NCBI RefSeq assembly: GCF_022201045.2
Contig: NC_068561.1
Span: forward strand, 19,532,501 to 19,596,500
Direction: 5' to 3'
Source of the DNA: Citrus sinensis
Lineage: Eukaryota; Streptophyta; Magnoliopsida; Sapindales; Rutaceae
Length of the DNA stretch: 64,000 nucleotides
Position numbers and translations under genes: made by a program. How positions within the stretch are numbered: position 1 is the stretch's first letter; each line of letters opens with the position of its first letter. This document shows positions 35,901 to 46,969 of this stretch, piece by piece. A model generated the notes under the pieces. The model searched no databases. It had not been told where the DNA came from and was given only the letters and a program-made list of their open reading frames with translations.

Positions 35901-38900
35901 TGATATTATAATTTTGTTAAGAATTATACAGAAGACAAAGTTGTTGAGGTGTTCATATGAATTGAGGCTAAAAAAGGGAGAGATGTGGGCAAAAAGGGAC
36001 GTTGAGATATATTGATCTTGAAATTATTGCATGTTATGATATCATTTAAATTTTCATGTTGATCTTGAAATTATTGCATGTTATGATATCATTTAAATTT
36101 TCATGTACTAGAGTTGCCAAAAGAGAATTATCTCAATCTTCTTTACTCATATCGCAACTGTTCTTATCTAAAGATATAATTGTAGTATTAACAGCTTCAT
36201 TTTGTTTTCTCGAAATATATGATAAGAGCAAATTTCAGGTCTATATACTTTTGTGTACTCCTTTTTTATTTCTTTCACTATTCTTCTACAGTTGAATTTT
36301 TATTCTAAATCATGTAATTATTAGGATATTAAGGCGTACTAGTTCCTTAACTGGCTTGACATGAAGTCAGTTAACTCTTTCTTGTAGTTGGCATGAAGAT
36401 ATCAACTAGTTATTGCCTATTGAGATTTACTTGTATGGAGTTTCGTTGCATGGAATTTCTCTTTATGGCTGGTCATATGCCATGTGCTCTCCAAATGCTT
36501 GTGCTGCGTATTATGTCTTAAGGTTGTTATGTTTGATTGCTTTGCTTGTGCTGATATGTTGTTCTCTGTGTTACAGGTTTGATAGCAAGAGGTTTTGCAG
36601 AGATTGCAGGAGGAATGTTATTCGAGAATTCAAGGAATTAAAGGAGTTGAAGCGTGTGCGGAGAGAGCCTCGCTGTACTAGTTGGTTTTGTGTTGCTGAT
36701 ACAGCCTTCCAATATGAGGTCTTTCACCCATTTCTTTCTTGTTTTCCTCTGAACTATGTTCTATGCATGGTTTCTTGAGAATTCTGATATAATCATTTGA
36801 ACAACAAATGGCTGATACCATGAGTTCGACATGGAAAGTGATAGATTTAGTCTTCAGAGACTTTGCAAGACTTATGTTTATAGTGATTTGACAATACTTT
36901 CATCTACGTTATCAACTATCTATTTTTGAAATTGTTGAGTTGGGAATATTTTTCTCAATTCAGTAAATATGAGGACCGTAAGAAGTTCTTTATAGAGTTA
37001 AAATTATAATCAGCATTTGACAAATATTCTGTTTTTATTTTCCTTTTCTGAGAGTGCTTAACATAAAAATGACTAGCATGACTCATTATTTGGTCACTGC
37101 TTCTCAGGTATCTGATGACACTGTACAAGCTGACTGGCACCAAACTTTTACTGACACTGTAGGAACATACCATCACTTTGAATGGGCAGTTGGAACAGGA
37201 GAGGGAAAATCTGACATTCTTGAATATGAAAATGTTGGCATGAATGGAAGTGTTCAAGTCAATGGTCTGGATCTTAGTAGTCTGGGTGCATGTTTTATTA
37301 CCCTCAGGGCTTGGAAATTAGATGGACGCTGCACCGAGCTTTCGGTCAAAGCTCATGCATTAAAGGGTCAACAATGCGTGCATTGCAGGCTTGTAGTTGG
37401 CGATGGCTATGTTACAATTACTAGAGGGGAAAGTATCAGAAGGTTTTTTGAGCATGCTGAAGAGGCTGAGGAAGAAGAGGTTCAATATTTTTAACTAACA
37501 GTTTTTCTGTATTTAAAAGTGATCATACTTAACAAATTTCTACGTACACAATGTATATCTACTGAGGTAAGGTTTCTTATGATGTAATTGGTAAAATGCG
37601 TATTGTGCATTTTCAGGATGATGATTCCATGGATAAGGACGGAAATGAACTGGATGGAGAATGCTCCCGTCCTCAAAAGCATGCGAAGAGTCCTGAACTT
37701 GCTCGAGAGTTTCTTCTAGATGCTGCAACTGTTATTTTTAAGGAGCAGGCATGTTCAATCTCCCGATCATTGCTTTGCTTTCACTGTTTGCAATACGCTT
37801 GCTGGTGTTTTCAACTATTTCACTCTTAAAAACTGAATTGAAATCTGTTGTTCTGACTATGTTTTGTATCTCTTCTGATCATATGATAGGATCTGATTAG
37901 GGTAGTGGAGGGGGACATAGAAAGGAGAATATCGTCACCAAATTCTTATTCTAATTGTGAAAATATGAGGCAATTACTATTGCTTTGTGTTATGTCAAGT
38001 GCAGTTTATATCTATAATATTTTGTGTTGTCACTTAACAGAACTGGGGCTTCTTTTTTATTTATTTATTAATTTTCCCCCCATTATACAGTTTTTTATAA
38101 GCACAATTTGCTTTAGTTGTTCCATAGTTAAGAATGGTGGTTTCTGTCGCCCGCCCCCGAAGGATGTTATTACGATACTTTAAGAATAATTCATAATGAG
38201 TTAGCAGTACCTTAGTAAAGTGGAATTTTTGGATGTCCCCCAAATAAAGTAAATAATTGATGTTTGGTATAAATTTGTTTTAGTGTTTCTAAGATGCTTG
38301 TTATCATACATCTTTCAGGTTGAAAAGGCCTTTAGAGAAGGAACTGCTCGCCAAAATGCACACAGCATCTTTGTTTGTCTTGCACTAAAATTGCTGGAAG
38401 AACGTGTTCATGTTGCATGCAAGGAGATTATCACATTAGAAAAGCAGGTCTCAGTGCTTATGACATTATAAAGCAATATTTTCAAAGTACCGAAAATTTG
38501 CTGCTATATACTATTTGTGAAAAAATTTTCTCATGCTACTTCATTTTTTATTTTTTCTACAGAAGAAACTTCTGGAAGAAGAAGAGAAGGAAAAGCGTGA
38601 AGAAGAAGAACGCAAAGAGAGACGAAGAATGAAAGAAAGAGAGAAAAAGCAAAGAAGAAAGGAAAGATTGAAAGGAAAAGAAAGGGATAAAGACAAGAAA
38701 TGTTCTAGCTCAGATCAGAGCCCTGTCGTTCCTGATGTCTTAAAAGAAGAATCATCAGCAAGTTTTGATGAGGAGCCAAGTAATGCCATTAGCAGTAGGG
38801 ACTCGGTGAGTGAAACAGGTGATGTTACTGTGTCCAGGCCTGGATCCCCTGATATTCAAGATGAACAGTTCTCAAGTGGGTGTACAACATCAAGAATGGA

Positions 38901-40878
38901 GAACTACTGTTATGATAGTCCTGATGGAGAATTAACAAGTGTCAAAGATGGGAATGTTACTTTTCAAATGGAGCAATCAAAATTTTCTCGTCGGAGATTG
39001 AAACTTCGGAAAGAAGTTCAACTTGATTCACCATTAAAGTGGTCGGACAGGCGTCGATATGCAGTAGTCTCAGAAAATGGTTCTATGGTCAATAGATCTG
39101 AGTCCAGATATCTCAGTGATAATTATGATACTCCTTCTAGGACCATCAATGGATCGAATCGGCAATTGTGGATAAATGCTTCAAAATCTAGTGTCCGAAA
39201 TTGCAGTGGGAAGTTTAATGAGAAGATTCATTGTTCCAATAACAGGATGAGTGACAGAAATGACTTCCATTCTTGCAGCTGTAGTTCACAGAATGAGTAC
39301 AGAGCAAAGGCTGAGCCACATCTTTCTGCAACAAGAGTAGGTCGAGAGCCCAAGTCGGTGAGTAAGTCAGAATCTGCATTGGATATGTTCAAGCAATTCT
39401 ATCGTGGTAACAAGTATAATCAAATGGATTACATTCGTGATGCCTCTGGAAGAACCAAAAGCAAAATAATCACGGGAAACATTCCTTCCAGCCGAGATTC
39501 GTATGCCAAGAAAGTTTGGGAGCCCTTGGAATCACAGAAAAAATATCCTCGCAGCAATTCAGATTCTGATGTTACCTTGAGGTCAACTTCTTTTAAAGGT
39601 GAAGGCGTTGAACATGGCAATAACCTGATTAAGTCATCTGGTGAAATGTGTTCTAATGGGGCTAGTCGAAATTCAGGTGACATGGATCATGAGGATGCTA
39701 ATATGAAGAAATCAAGGGACTTAAGCCATTCAACTGATGGAATTTACCAGAATGGATGTCATGTAGAAGCAAAGGGTGCATTTTATTCAACAGGAGCTGC
39801 TTATGATGATTCAGGATTATGTCATACTAGAAACTCTACCTTTAATGGGATCTCTGATCCCATCATGGGTAGCTCGTCCAATTCTGATAACTGCTCATCA
39901 TGCCTTAGCGAGGGGGATAGCAATACAGTCTCTTCAAATCATGGTAATCTGGAATCATCTTCCACTTCAGATTCAGAAGATGCCAGTCAACAATCAGAAG
40001 GAAGAGATACTTCAGCATGCACTCAAAATGGCTTCTCTGAATTTCAAGAAGTTGGAATGGGGAAAAAACTGATTACAGATGGAGGAGAGACTTTGGGAAG
40101 AGGAGCTTTTGTTGGACTTCCATCAGATAGCATGGGAAGTAATTTCTCAGGAAATCTGCCTGAAAAAACGGCTCAAAATCCGGATAAGGGAATACCAACT
40201 GCGAGTGTTGGTTCTCAACATCAAGGCATCTTTCCACCACTTCATAGCCAGAATGTGCAAATTCCAGCATTTCAACCTCCTTCAGCAATGGGTTACTACC
40301 ATCAAAATCCAGTTTCGTGGCCAGCTGCTCCGGCAAATGGATTGATGCCTTTCACCCATCCCAATCAGTATCTATATACTGGCCCTCTTGGTTATGGATT
40401 AAATGGAAACTCTCGCTTGTGCATGCAGTATGGAGGAGCACTTCAGCATGTTGCTACTCCCGTTTTTAATCCTAGCCCGGTGCCGGTTTATCAGTCTATT
40501 GCCAAAGCCAACAGCATGGAGAAGCGACCTCACGATGGTAAGCCAGGTGCACCGCAAGAAGCATTTAACGATACAAATGCAGAGAGGGCTGCTCTGGCCC
40601 GGTCACATCTAACTGATGCATTGGCTAAAGGAGAAGGTGGACACCAGAATAATGATGGCTTTTCCTTGTTTCATTTTGGTGGACCTGTCGGTCTTTCAAC
40701 GGGCTGTAAAGTAAATCCTATGCCTTCAAAAGATGAGATTGTTGGGAATTTTTCTTCTCAATTTTCAGCAGATCATGTCGAGAATGATCATGCTTGCAAT
40801 AAGAAAGAGACCACAATTGAACAGTACAACTTGTTTGCTGCAAGTAATGGTAACGGCATACGGTTTTCATTCTTCTAA
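32939..40878 (+). CDS. NST1-like large nuclear-type protein, function unknown
   Basis: Eight coding exons: 32939-33052, 33652-34020, 34099-34358, 36577-36718, 37108-37479, 37617-37748, 38319-38447 and 38563-40878. They keep frame and give about 1277 residues. The exon-6 donor is GC (CAG|GCATGT); all other introns are GT-AG. Plant relatives are labelled stress response protein NST1-like, a name that reflects the charged coiled coil rather than shown orthology to yeast NST1. The N-terminal half is folded-looking: FWSGLTPQERQELLRI, then several Cys pairs (MYCSRC, CYLC, FCRDC, CTSWFC, CVHC) that may bind zinc. A Lys/Glu-rich coiled coil lies at about 500-560 (EEEEKEKREEEERKERRR). The remainder is Ser/Asn/Gly-rich and probably disordered, ending in a Pro-rich part and FSFF. 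The strongly basic stretch suggests nuclear location. I do not know its biochemical role. Confidence 0.88.
36012..36105. repeat. Perfect 47-bp tandem duplication inside an intron
   Basis: The 47 bases at 36012-36058 (starting TTGATCTTGAAATTATTGCA) repeat exactly at 36059-36105. They lie within the 2.2-kb third intron of the NST1-like gene (34359-36576), so the protein is not affected. Identity suggests recent origin. Confidence 0.9.
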
Positions 40879-41127
40879 GATATTAGTGAGAAGGTGTGTG
40901 GTGGCTGTTTGGGATGTCAGTCCCTGTCTTCTTGTTTCGTGGTATCAAAGTTTGAGATACTTGGTAATTGAGAATACAATAATCTTCTGAAATCTTCCAA
41001 TTTTTAGTCCATAGTTTTAGCTGATTGTTACCTATTTGTCTGATTGTTTCATTTTTATTTAGAGAAAGTAAAAGGTTGGAAGACTGCTTTGATTTTTGAA
41101 CCTTCCTGTGTCATGTCATTTTTTTAA

Positions 41128-41990
41128 GGGAAATTTGTAACCTACCCCCAAATAAATTGACATTTTGCACCGCGTCTCCAACAAATTTGACTTGTTGCAC
41201 TGCACACCCAAAAAAATTGACATTTTTGCACCACGCCCCCAATTTCGTTATTTTCTCAGTTAAGTTTAACGGTGAAGGGGTAAAATTGGAAGTTTATTCC
41301 TTAAATTAATTTGAATGGGAATTCTCTTTATTGTAATTAAAATAAAAATCTTTAAAAAATTAAAGGAAAAATAATAGTGGCGACAATGTACAGGTAACAA
41401 GAAATTTTTTTATTACAATTAAAATAAAAATCTTTAAAAAAATTAAAGGAAAATAATAGTGGTGATAAATGTACATGTAACAAGAATTTTTTTTATTAAA
41501 ATTGAAATAAAAATCTTTAAAAAATTAAAGAAAAAATAATAGTGGTGACAATGTACATGTAACAAGAAATTTTTTTTATTGCAATTGAAATAAAGATCTT
41601 TAAAAAAATTAAAGGAAAATAATAGTGGTGACAAATGTACATGTAACAAGAATTTTTTTTATTAAAATTGAAAAAAAATCTTTAAAAAATTAAAGAAAAA
41701 ATAATAGTGGTGGCAATGAACATGTAAGAAGAATTTTTTTTTTTATTGCAATTGAAAAAAAAACCTTAAAAAATTAAATGAGCTAAAAATTTTGTTTTTT
41801 TACATAGAGGGGCATTTTTGTCATTCAATCAAAAGTTAAACGGAGACGTTAAACTTAACTGAGAAAATAACGGAATTGGGGGCGTGGTGTAAAAATGTTA
41901 ATTTTTTTGGGTGCGCAGTGCAACAAGTCAAATTTGTTGGGGACCCGATACAAAATATCAATTTATTTGGGGATAGGTTACAAATTTCCC
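41128..41990. mobile_element. Fold-back inverted-repeat element with internal repeat array
   Basis: The arms at 41128-41271 and 41847-41990 are inverted copies. The left starts GGGAAATTTGTAACCTACCC; the right, read backwards, starts GGGAAATTTGTAACCTATCC. Both then run through CCAAATAAATTGA, AACAAATTTGACTTGTTGCA and a final TTATTTTCTCAGTTAAGTTT. Arm length is about 144 bases with a few differences. Between them is a tandem array (41331-41765). Flanks are T-rich (TTTTTTTAA on the left, TTTTTTTTAA on the right), compatible with an 8-9-base duplication that cannot be fixed exactly. There is no transposase. The structure fits a Mutator-like or Foldback non-autonomous element. It sits about 250 bases after the NST1-like stop codon. 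Confidence 0.8.
41331..41765. repeat. Five ~83-bp tandem repeats in alternating pattern
   Basis: The motif ATAATAGTGG ends at 41380, 41462, 41545, 41628 and 41710, giving spacings of 82, 83, 83 and 82 bases. Each unit has AAAATCTTTAAAAAA, an AAAGRAAA stretch, ATAATAGTGG, a GTACA-like core and GTAACAAGAA. Copies 1, 3 and 5 share one variant (CAATGTACA or CAATGAACA after GG.GR), copies 2 and 4 another (AAATGTACATG with a longer A-run). The array therefore looks built from a ~165-base dimer. Confidence 0.85.
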
Positions 41991-42192
41991 TTTTTTTTAA
42001 ATCGATGCAGCACTTCTAGTACAACAATTTTCTGCACTGCCCTGGACCCGTATCGAGCTCTGTCTCCCTCTAAATTATGGAAAAATTAATTAAGCGTTAT
42101 TTCCTGTTAAAGTCTTTATGTTAATTTTAATCAACTATATAAATAACTTATTTACTGTGTTGGAGAAAATAAACATATAAAAATATCTAAAT

Positions 42193-42923
42193 AAGGGTCA
42201 TTTTTCTTTTACTGTGTAAGTTATAGTGAAATAACAAATAGATGCAATAAGAATTGTATTCTAATATTTTACTACTAAAGAATTATAAAATCTTGCATTT
42301 TATTATTTTTCTGTTAGTTGACCTTTAGTTAACACATTAATAAATACTAAATTTACTCTTACTTTAAGGAAAAAATTATTAATCATCAATAAAAATAAAT
42401 ATTAATCATTGTACTAAAATAGTTTTTCATTCAATTAAATAAATTTAATTATAATTATTAATTATCGATAAAAATTAAAAAAACTAAAAATTATAAATTT
42501 GTACGCTATCAATTAAATATAAACTTTATTATTTAATACTTGAAATGTTTATGATTATTTGTATGTATGTTTGTTTGCTAATGATCTTTGTTTATTAATA
42601 ATTATTGATAATTAATAATTAACATTAAATTAATATTTTATTGAACGAAAAACATTGTAATGTATTGCAATAAACCTTAGGTTACGGATTTTTTTGCATA
42701 AATGTAAACTTGTATTTAATTTTTTAAGCTTTTGATACAATAGAGAAACTTATTAAGTTGTTATTAGAATTTATGTGTTTCTTCCCTTAAACTAAAGGTA
42801 AAATTAATATTTTATAGGTCAACTAATGGAAAAATAATAAAATATAATATTTTATAATTCTTTAGTAGTAAAATGTTATGATGAATATTTGTTAAAGTAG
42901 TAAAAAGAAAATAACCTTATAAA
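42193..42923. mobile_element. Inverted-repeat element (~0.73 kb), non-autonomous
   Basis: The left arm (42193 to about 42380) and right arm (about 42765-42923) are inverted, diverged copies. Both contain TTTTACTACTAAAGAATTATAAAAT, given here in two parts as TTTTACTACTAAAG then AATTATAAAAT, followed by TTATTATTTTTC, a TTAGTTGACCT motif and AAATTTACY. The outer ends read AAGGGTCATTTTTCTTTTAC (left) and AAGGTTATTTTCTTTTTAC (right, reverse complement). The AT-rich centre has no open frame. I could not find a clear target duplication, so the outer limits are approximate. The age is greater than that of the hAT copies, judging by arm divergence. Confidence 0.6.
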
Positions 42924-43800
42924 TAATTGAACTAGGTTATTATTCTATGTAATAGTTTAAAAACAAATGATCTCTTACTATTATTAAAATAACGTGGAAT
43001 TCAACTAAAGAGATGAAGTGTCATTTGTCAAGTAAAAAACAAATGTTATATTGTTTACCGGTTAATGAAAACAATTACATGTCGTTTGTGATCAAAATAC
43101 AACAACGCGTCATCTACTGTATGCATTGATGCATATTATGTATGGTTATCAATTATATCAATATATCGGACGACATGTTGTCTATTGCTTAATTATGTGA
43201 ATGACATGTCATACATTTATAAAATGATAAAAGATATTTCATCCAAGACCAATGTGCCGTTCAAAATTTGAAGTGTTTCATTTAATATTGTTGAAAAATG
43301 GAGGACTTCTCTTTTCCAAAGCAAAATTTTACAATGGTTGTTTTTCCAAACTACTAAAAGAAAAGTATAGTTAATGGTGTTTTTTATTTTTAAAAAAATT
43401 TCTGCAAAGTACAAGTTTTCTTTTTCTTTTAAAACATTTCGAGACAAATGAGCTACTTTTTTTAAAAAAAAAGTTTAGCTAATAGTTTTTCAATTTTTAT
43501 TTTTTAAATGATCTTCCTATCTACATATATTAATATTATAAAAAATAATTTTTTTAAATTTATAAAAAATATTTTTTTATAAAAATTTATAAAAAAAATA
43601 AAACATTTCCAGAAAAATGGACGACTTGTCTTTTCATTTCTCACGAAAATAACGTAAAAATGCGACTTGTTAAAATAGAAAGAAACAGATGACTTCCAGA
43701 ATGATTGACGATTCTTGCACAAAAATTTGAGTCATTCAACTCTTCCACTGTTGACAAAAGAATTTCACAAGTAAAGTTCAGCCTCAGTAAAGATCTAATC
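42924..43800. other. Intergenic, AT-rich, plus 3' flank of the plastid-protein gene
   Basis: No exon is recognised. The right end holds the probable 3' untranslated region of the minus-strand gene that stops at 43801. Poly-A and poly-T rich frames at 43217-43447 and 43504-43722 have no motif. Confidence 0.45.
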
Positions 43801-44714
43801 TCAGTTTTTTGCCTTACTAAACTTCAAAACAACAAGATAGAATCCAGACTCATCAACAAAGTTATCTATCTCAAAAGAATGATTAGCTGCAACTTTCTGT
43901 AAAGTCATCTGATCAGGCAAGTCCGATACTATAACATCTGGGAACTGTTTCCGCTGCTTCTGTAAAGCTTCCCTCCCCTGGGGGTGGCTAATGACCACTC
44001 TTGCACCTGTAAAAGAAAAACAAAGTACTCAACTTCGTAATGTATAGTAGAAATGATAAATTAACAGCCAACAGAAACCTGCTCTGACAAAGTACCTGGT
44101 GAGCAACGATTAGCAAGTGTCTCGAAAACCTGATCAAGAGGGAAAGGCATAGCAGGCAGAAAATAGAGAAACACGACATCCAAAGGCCCCCACTTATCAG
44201 GCACATATATCAGCTCCCCTTGCCAACACTTAACCGTGTCATATTTCTCTTTAATGCCAGCCAATGCAAAAAGTGAATCATGGACAACGAGCAAAAGGCT
44301 GGGCGATGACTCAACCACTCGGTCCACAAATTCTTCTGAACTAATAGAAACTAAGACCTTAGAAGACTTACCGATCTCTCCAGCAGAAATAATTTGGTCA
44401 ATCCTTTGAATATGCTCTTTGAAGTTTAACTCATCCGAGTCAAGAAAAGACCAATCTTTTTCAGTGAAGTCCTCGAAGTTGATGACAGACACTGTTCCTT
44501 CATCTGGAGGGGATGCAGCCCCAATGGACGTTTTACGAGTGCTTAATGATAACTGCAAACTGGGTTTAAGTGAGTGAGAAAGAGTAGGGAGGTTATAATC
44601 ATGATGATGGCGATTAAAAGTGCAAATATACTGAGGTTTTGGTCGAAGATATGGAGAAGGAGACTTGCAGGATGGAAATAGGAGGAGAGAGGAAGGCAAG
44701 AAGAGAGAATTCAT
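43801..44714 (-). CDS. Plastid-targeted methyltransferase-fold protein, function unknown
   Basis: Two exons on the minus strand, 44714-44096 and 44006-43801, are joined in a Gly codon (G|GT) by a short GT-AG intron and give about 274 residues. The first ~65 residues are rich in Ser, Leu, His and Arg with few acidic residues, as in chloroplast transit peptides. The rest (SSKVLVSISSEEFVDRVVES, LLLVVHDSLFALAGIKEKYD, WGPLDVVFLYFLPAMPFPLD, ARVVISHPQGREALQKQRKQ) alternates strands and helices like a SAM-dependent methyltransferase Rossmann fold. However, a clear glycine-rich SAM loop (E/DxGxGxG) is missing, so activity is doubtful. Plant relatives are labelled SAM-dependent methyltransferase superfamily. 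A leader intron may exist (donor near 45582, acceptor at 44900). Site II motifs lie upstream. Confidence 0.8.
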
Positions 44715-45670
44715 GGAATGAAAACAATATATTTCCTTATGGAGATACTGATGTCTAGCTGTTTGCTGGCAGAAGATAATTGGAATTGAACCAAAGACTA
44801 CACCCCTGTACTACTTAAGTTTCAGAGAACGTCTAGCCTGTTTAATCTTAATATATTGATTTCTTCACACTGTGTAGCCGATTAATCATATCTCTAATAC
44901 TGCACCCCTGTCAACAAGCAGAAACCAATGTCAACAATACTCAAAAGTGTACAGATACAAAACAATGAATGGGGCCAAAAACAGCCTAGATAACATTCGA
45001 ATAACTAGCAGCGGGTACATCAAACATCCCAGCTTCCTCAGTTTACTTCAATAACTTGATGGCAACACAATGAAAAATTATATAGAAAATCCACAAGGCA
45101 ATATTAGCTAAATTCAGTTAGTAATATTAAACTTAAAAGCGACGTTAGCTTAATTCAGTGACAAGGGTTATGTTATTGGTAACACTGTTGAAAACGGATA
45201 GTAGCACAATTTAGTCAAAGGTCAGCATTAAACCCCTAAAGCCCTAAACCCAAATTTATTTGCTCTAAATACATTTATGAAAAAAAAAGAAAAAAAAAAG
45301 AAATTAGAATTGAAACCTAAATCCTAATTTTGGTCCAGGCTTGAGTTGAATTAATTTTTTCACGTTCTTAGAACCCAAGAGAATCCTAAATGATCTTCTC
45401 CTTGTGTCAGTTTTCTCAACAAATTAAAGCAGAAAGTTAACGATAAAGAGGCAACTGTGGCAAGAGATAAAACTAGAACCCATACGAAACTTTGGTCCCT
45501 GAAGTTACACAAGTTAAATGAAAGAGACACAAGAAGGCAAAAATATTGAATAAAAGGAGAACACAGAAAGATGAAAGCTAACCTGCTCAGCTAAAGTTCT
45601 TGATATGGATGAAGGGAGACAGTAACGCAGACTCATCTGTTACTGATGAAGCTCTGCGTTTCTGAGGTTT
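44715..45670 (-). other. Leader region of the plastid-protein gene
   Basis: On the minus strand a donor-like CAG|GTTAGC (cut before 45582) and an acceptor-like GGGGTGCAG (AG at 44901-44900) could bracket a 0.68-kb leader intron. Exonic leader would then be about 45583-45690 and 44899-44715. No other gene is seen. Confidence 0.35.
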
Positions 45671-45730
45671 GGCCCATTCGGTGAAGCGCCTTGCAAGCTA
45701 AAGAGTTTGAGGTGATAAATGGGCTGGGCC
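45671..45730 (-). promoter_or_regulatory. Site II (TCP-type) element cluster
   Basis: TGGGCT at 45720-45725 and TGGGCC at 45725-45730 are adjacent on the plus strand, and GGCCCAT is at 45671-45677. TGGGC(C/T) site II elements are common in promoters of plant nuclear genes for organelle and growth functions and are bound by TCP factors. The position, just upstream of the inferred leader exon of the plastid-protein gene, suits that promoter. Confidence 0.4.
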
Positions 45731-46297
45731 AGGGCCACTTGACTGCAAATTTTAGTAGGGGCAACCCCTCAAAATCCTCTCGGTACCTCCGTTAATACCA
45801 CTTATTTTCAAAATTACCCTTTTTTTTTTTTTTCCTTCTTTTCACTTTCATCTCCTTTGCACTCTCGCTCTCTCATTCAGGCACCACCATATACAAGTGT
45901 TTTTAAAGAAAATGATATATATATATACATTGCATTGCAGCACCAAGCCACCCTGCTTCACACTAGAGCAAAGAACTGCCGCTCCTCACGATGCATGATA
46001 CCGAGCAAAGTCGCTGTGCTGCACTGCTCGCACCATGTCACCAAGGAAGCCACTGCTCGCATGCGACAAAGCAAACCCATTTTGGAATTTTGGCCAAAAT
46101 TTCATTTCACCGTTTCCTTTGTACAAATATAATCTTTTTTTAATAATTAATTGATGTTAATTTGTTTAAATTATTGTAAAGTAATTGTTGATCTCTTTTG
46201 CTACTTAATAAGGATTTTCATATTTCTTTAAAGAATTTTGCATGATTAGAGCTTGAAATGAAGCTGCAAGCTTTAATTTAATTTCTTCTAAAAAAAA
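45731..46297. other. Intergenic stretch, no gene recognised
   Basis: A plus-strand frame at 45857-46132 is open for 91 codons but has no recognisable domain. Composition around 45960-46070 is GC-richer than its surroundings and might derive from an old repeat. I see nothing else. Confidence 0.4.
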
Positions 46298-46969
46298 TGA
46301 TATTATTATTTTACTACGAAAATTATTTTGATATATCATGTCAATATCATAATTTGCCAAAAAGTATATTTTACTACAAAATGTTTGCGTCGTTATCAAT
46401 TTACTACAATTCTGTTAAGAACGGTAAAATTTTATTGATGTCATAAGGACATCAAATATATTTTTGACTATAATGGCATTAAAGACTTTTCAAGTTGAAG
46501 CTTATACGCTGCGTTTTGCAAAAATAATTAAAGATTAAAAAAATAAGGAAATTAAACCCTAAAATCAGCCCCCCTCTCTCTCTCTCTCGTTGTGAAACCT
46601 CCATCTCCAATTTGTCTCTCTCCCTCATTGCTAACTCACAGTCATCTCCACTACCATTTGCTATCTCCATTATAAGTTGTTGACTTCTTCTTTTTTATTG
46701 GCTTATTGTTCATTAATTTTTTCCTTAATTAACTTGTTATTATTTTTAATTGTGATTAATACTTGAATTACAAATGATAAAATTATCTTTTAAACTCCTA
46801 GGGTAAAATCAACTTTTAACTCAATTTTTGTTGAACACTTACTTTTTTTTAAGGGAATAGTAGTGAATTGATAATTGTGCAAACATTTGGTAATAAAATG
46901 CACTTTTCAAGAAATCATAGTACTAATGTGATATATCAGAATAAATTTAGTAGTAAAATAATAATATCC
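46298..46969. mobile_element. Inverted-repeat element (~0.67 kb), non-autonomous
   Basis: The left arm (46298 to about 46415) and right arm (about 46850-46969) are inverted copies. Left reads GATATTATTATTTTACTACG, right (reverse complement) GATATTATTATTTTACTACT. Both then have TTTTGATATATCA or TTCTGATATATCA, and later AAATGTTTGC, TTATCAATTTACTAC or TTATCAATTCACTAC. The middle includes a CT-rich piece (46570-46640). No open frame of note. A clean target duplication is not visible. The outer core is shared with the element at 61528-61950. Confidence 0.65.

Noticed and set aside
36413-36778. Separate 121-residue gene
   Set aside because: It is exon 4 of the NST1-like gene extended into both flanking introns.
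41331-41765. CRISPR-like array of regular repeats
   Set aside because: The units are directly contiguous ~83-base repeats without unique spacers, inside an inverted-repeat transposon in plant nuclear DNA.
45857-46132. 91-codon plus-strand frame as a gene
   Set aside because: No domain, odd His/Cys-rich composition without spacing, and no upstream promoter or downstream exon.
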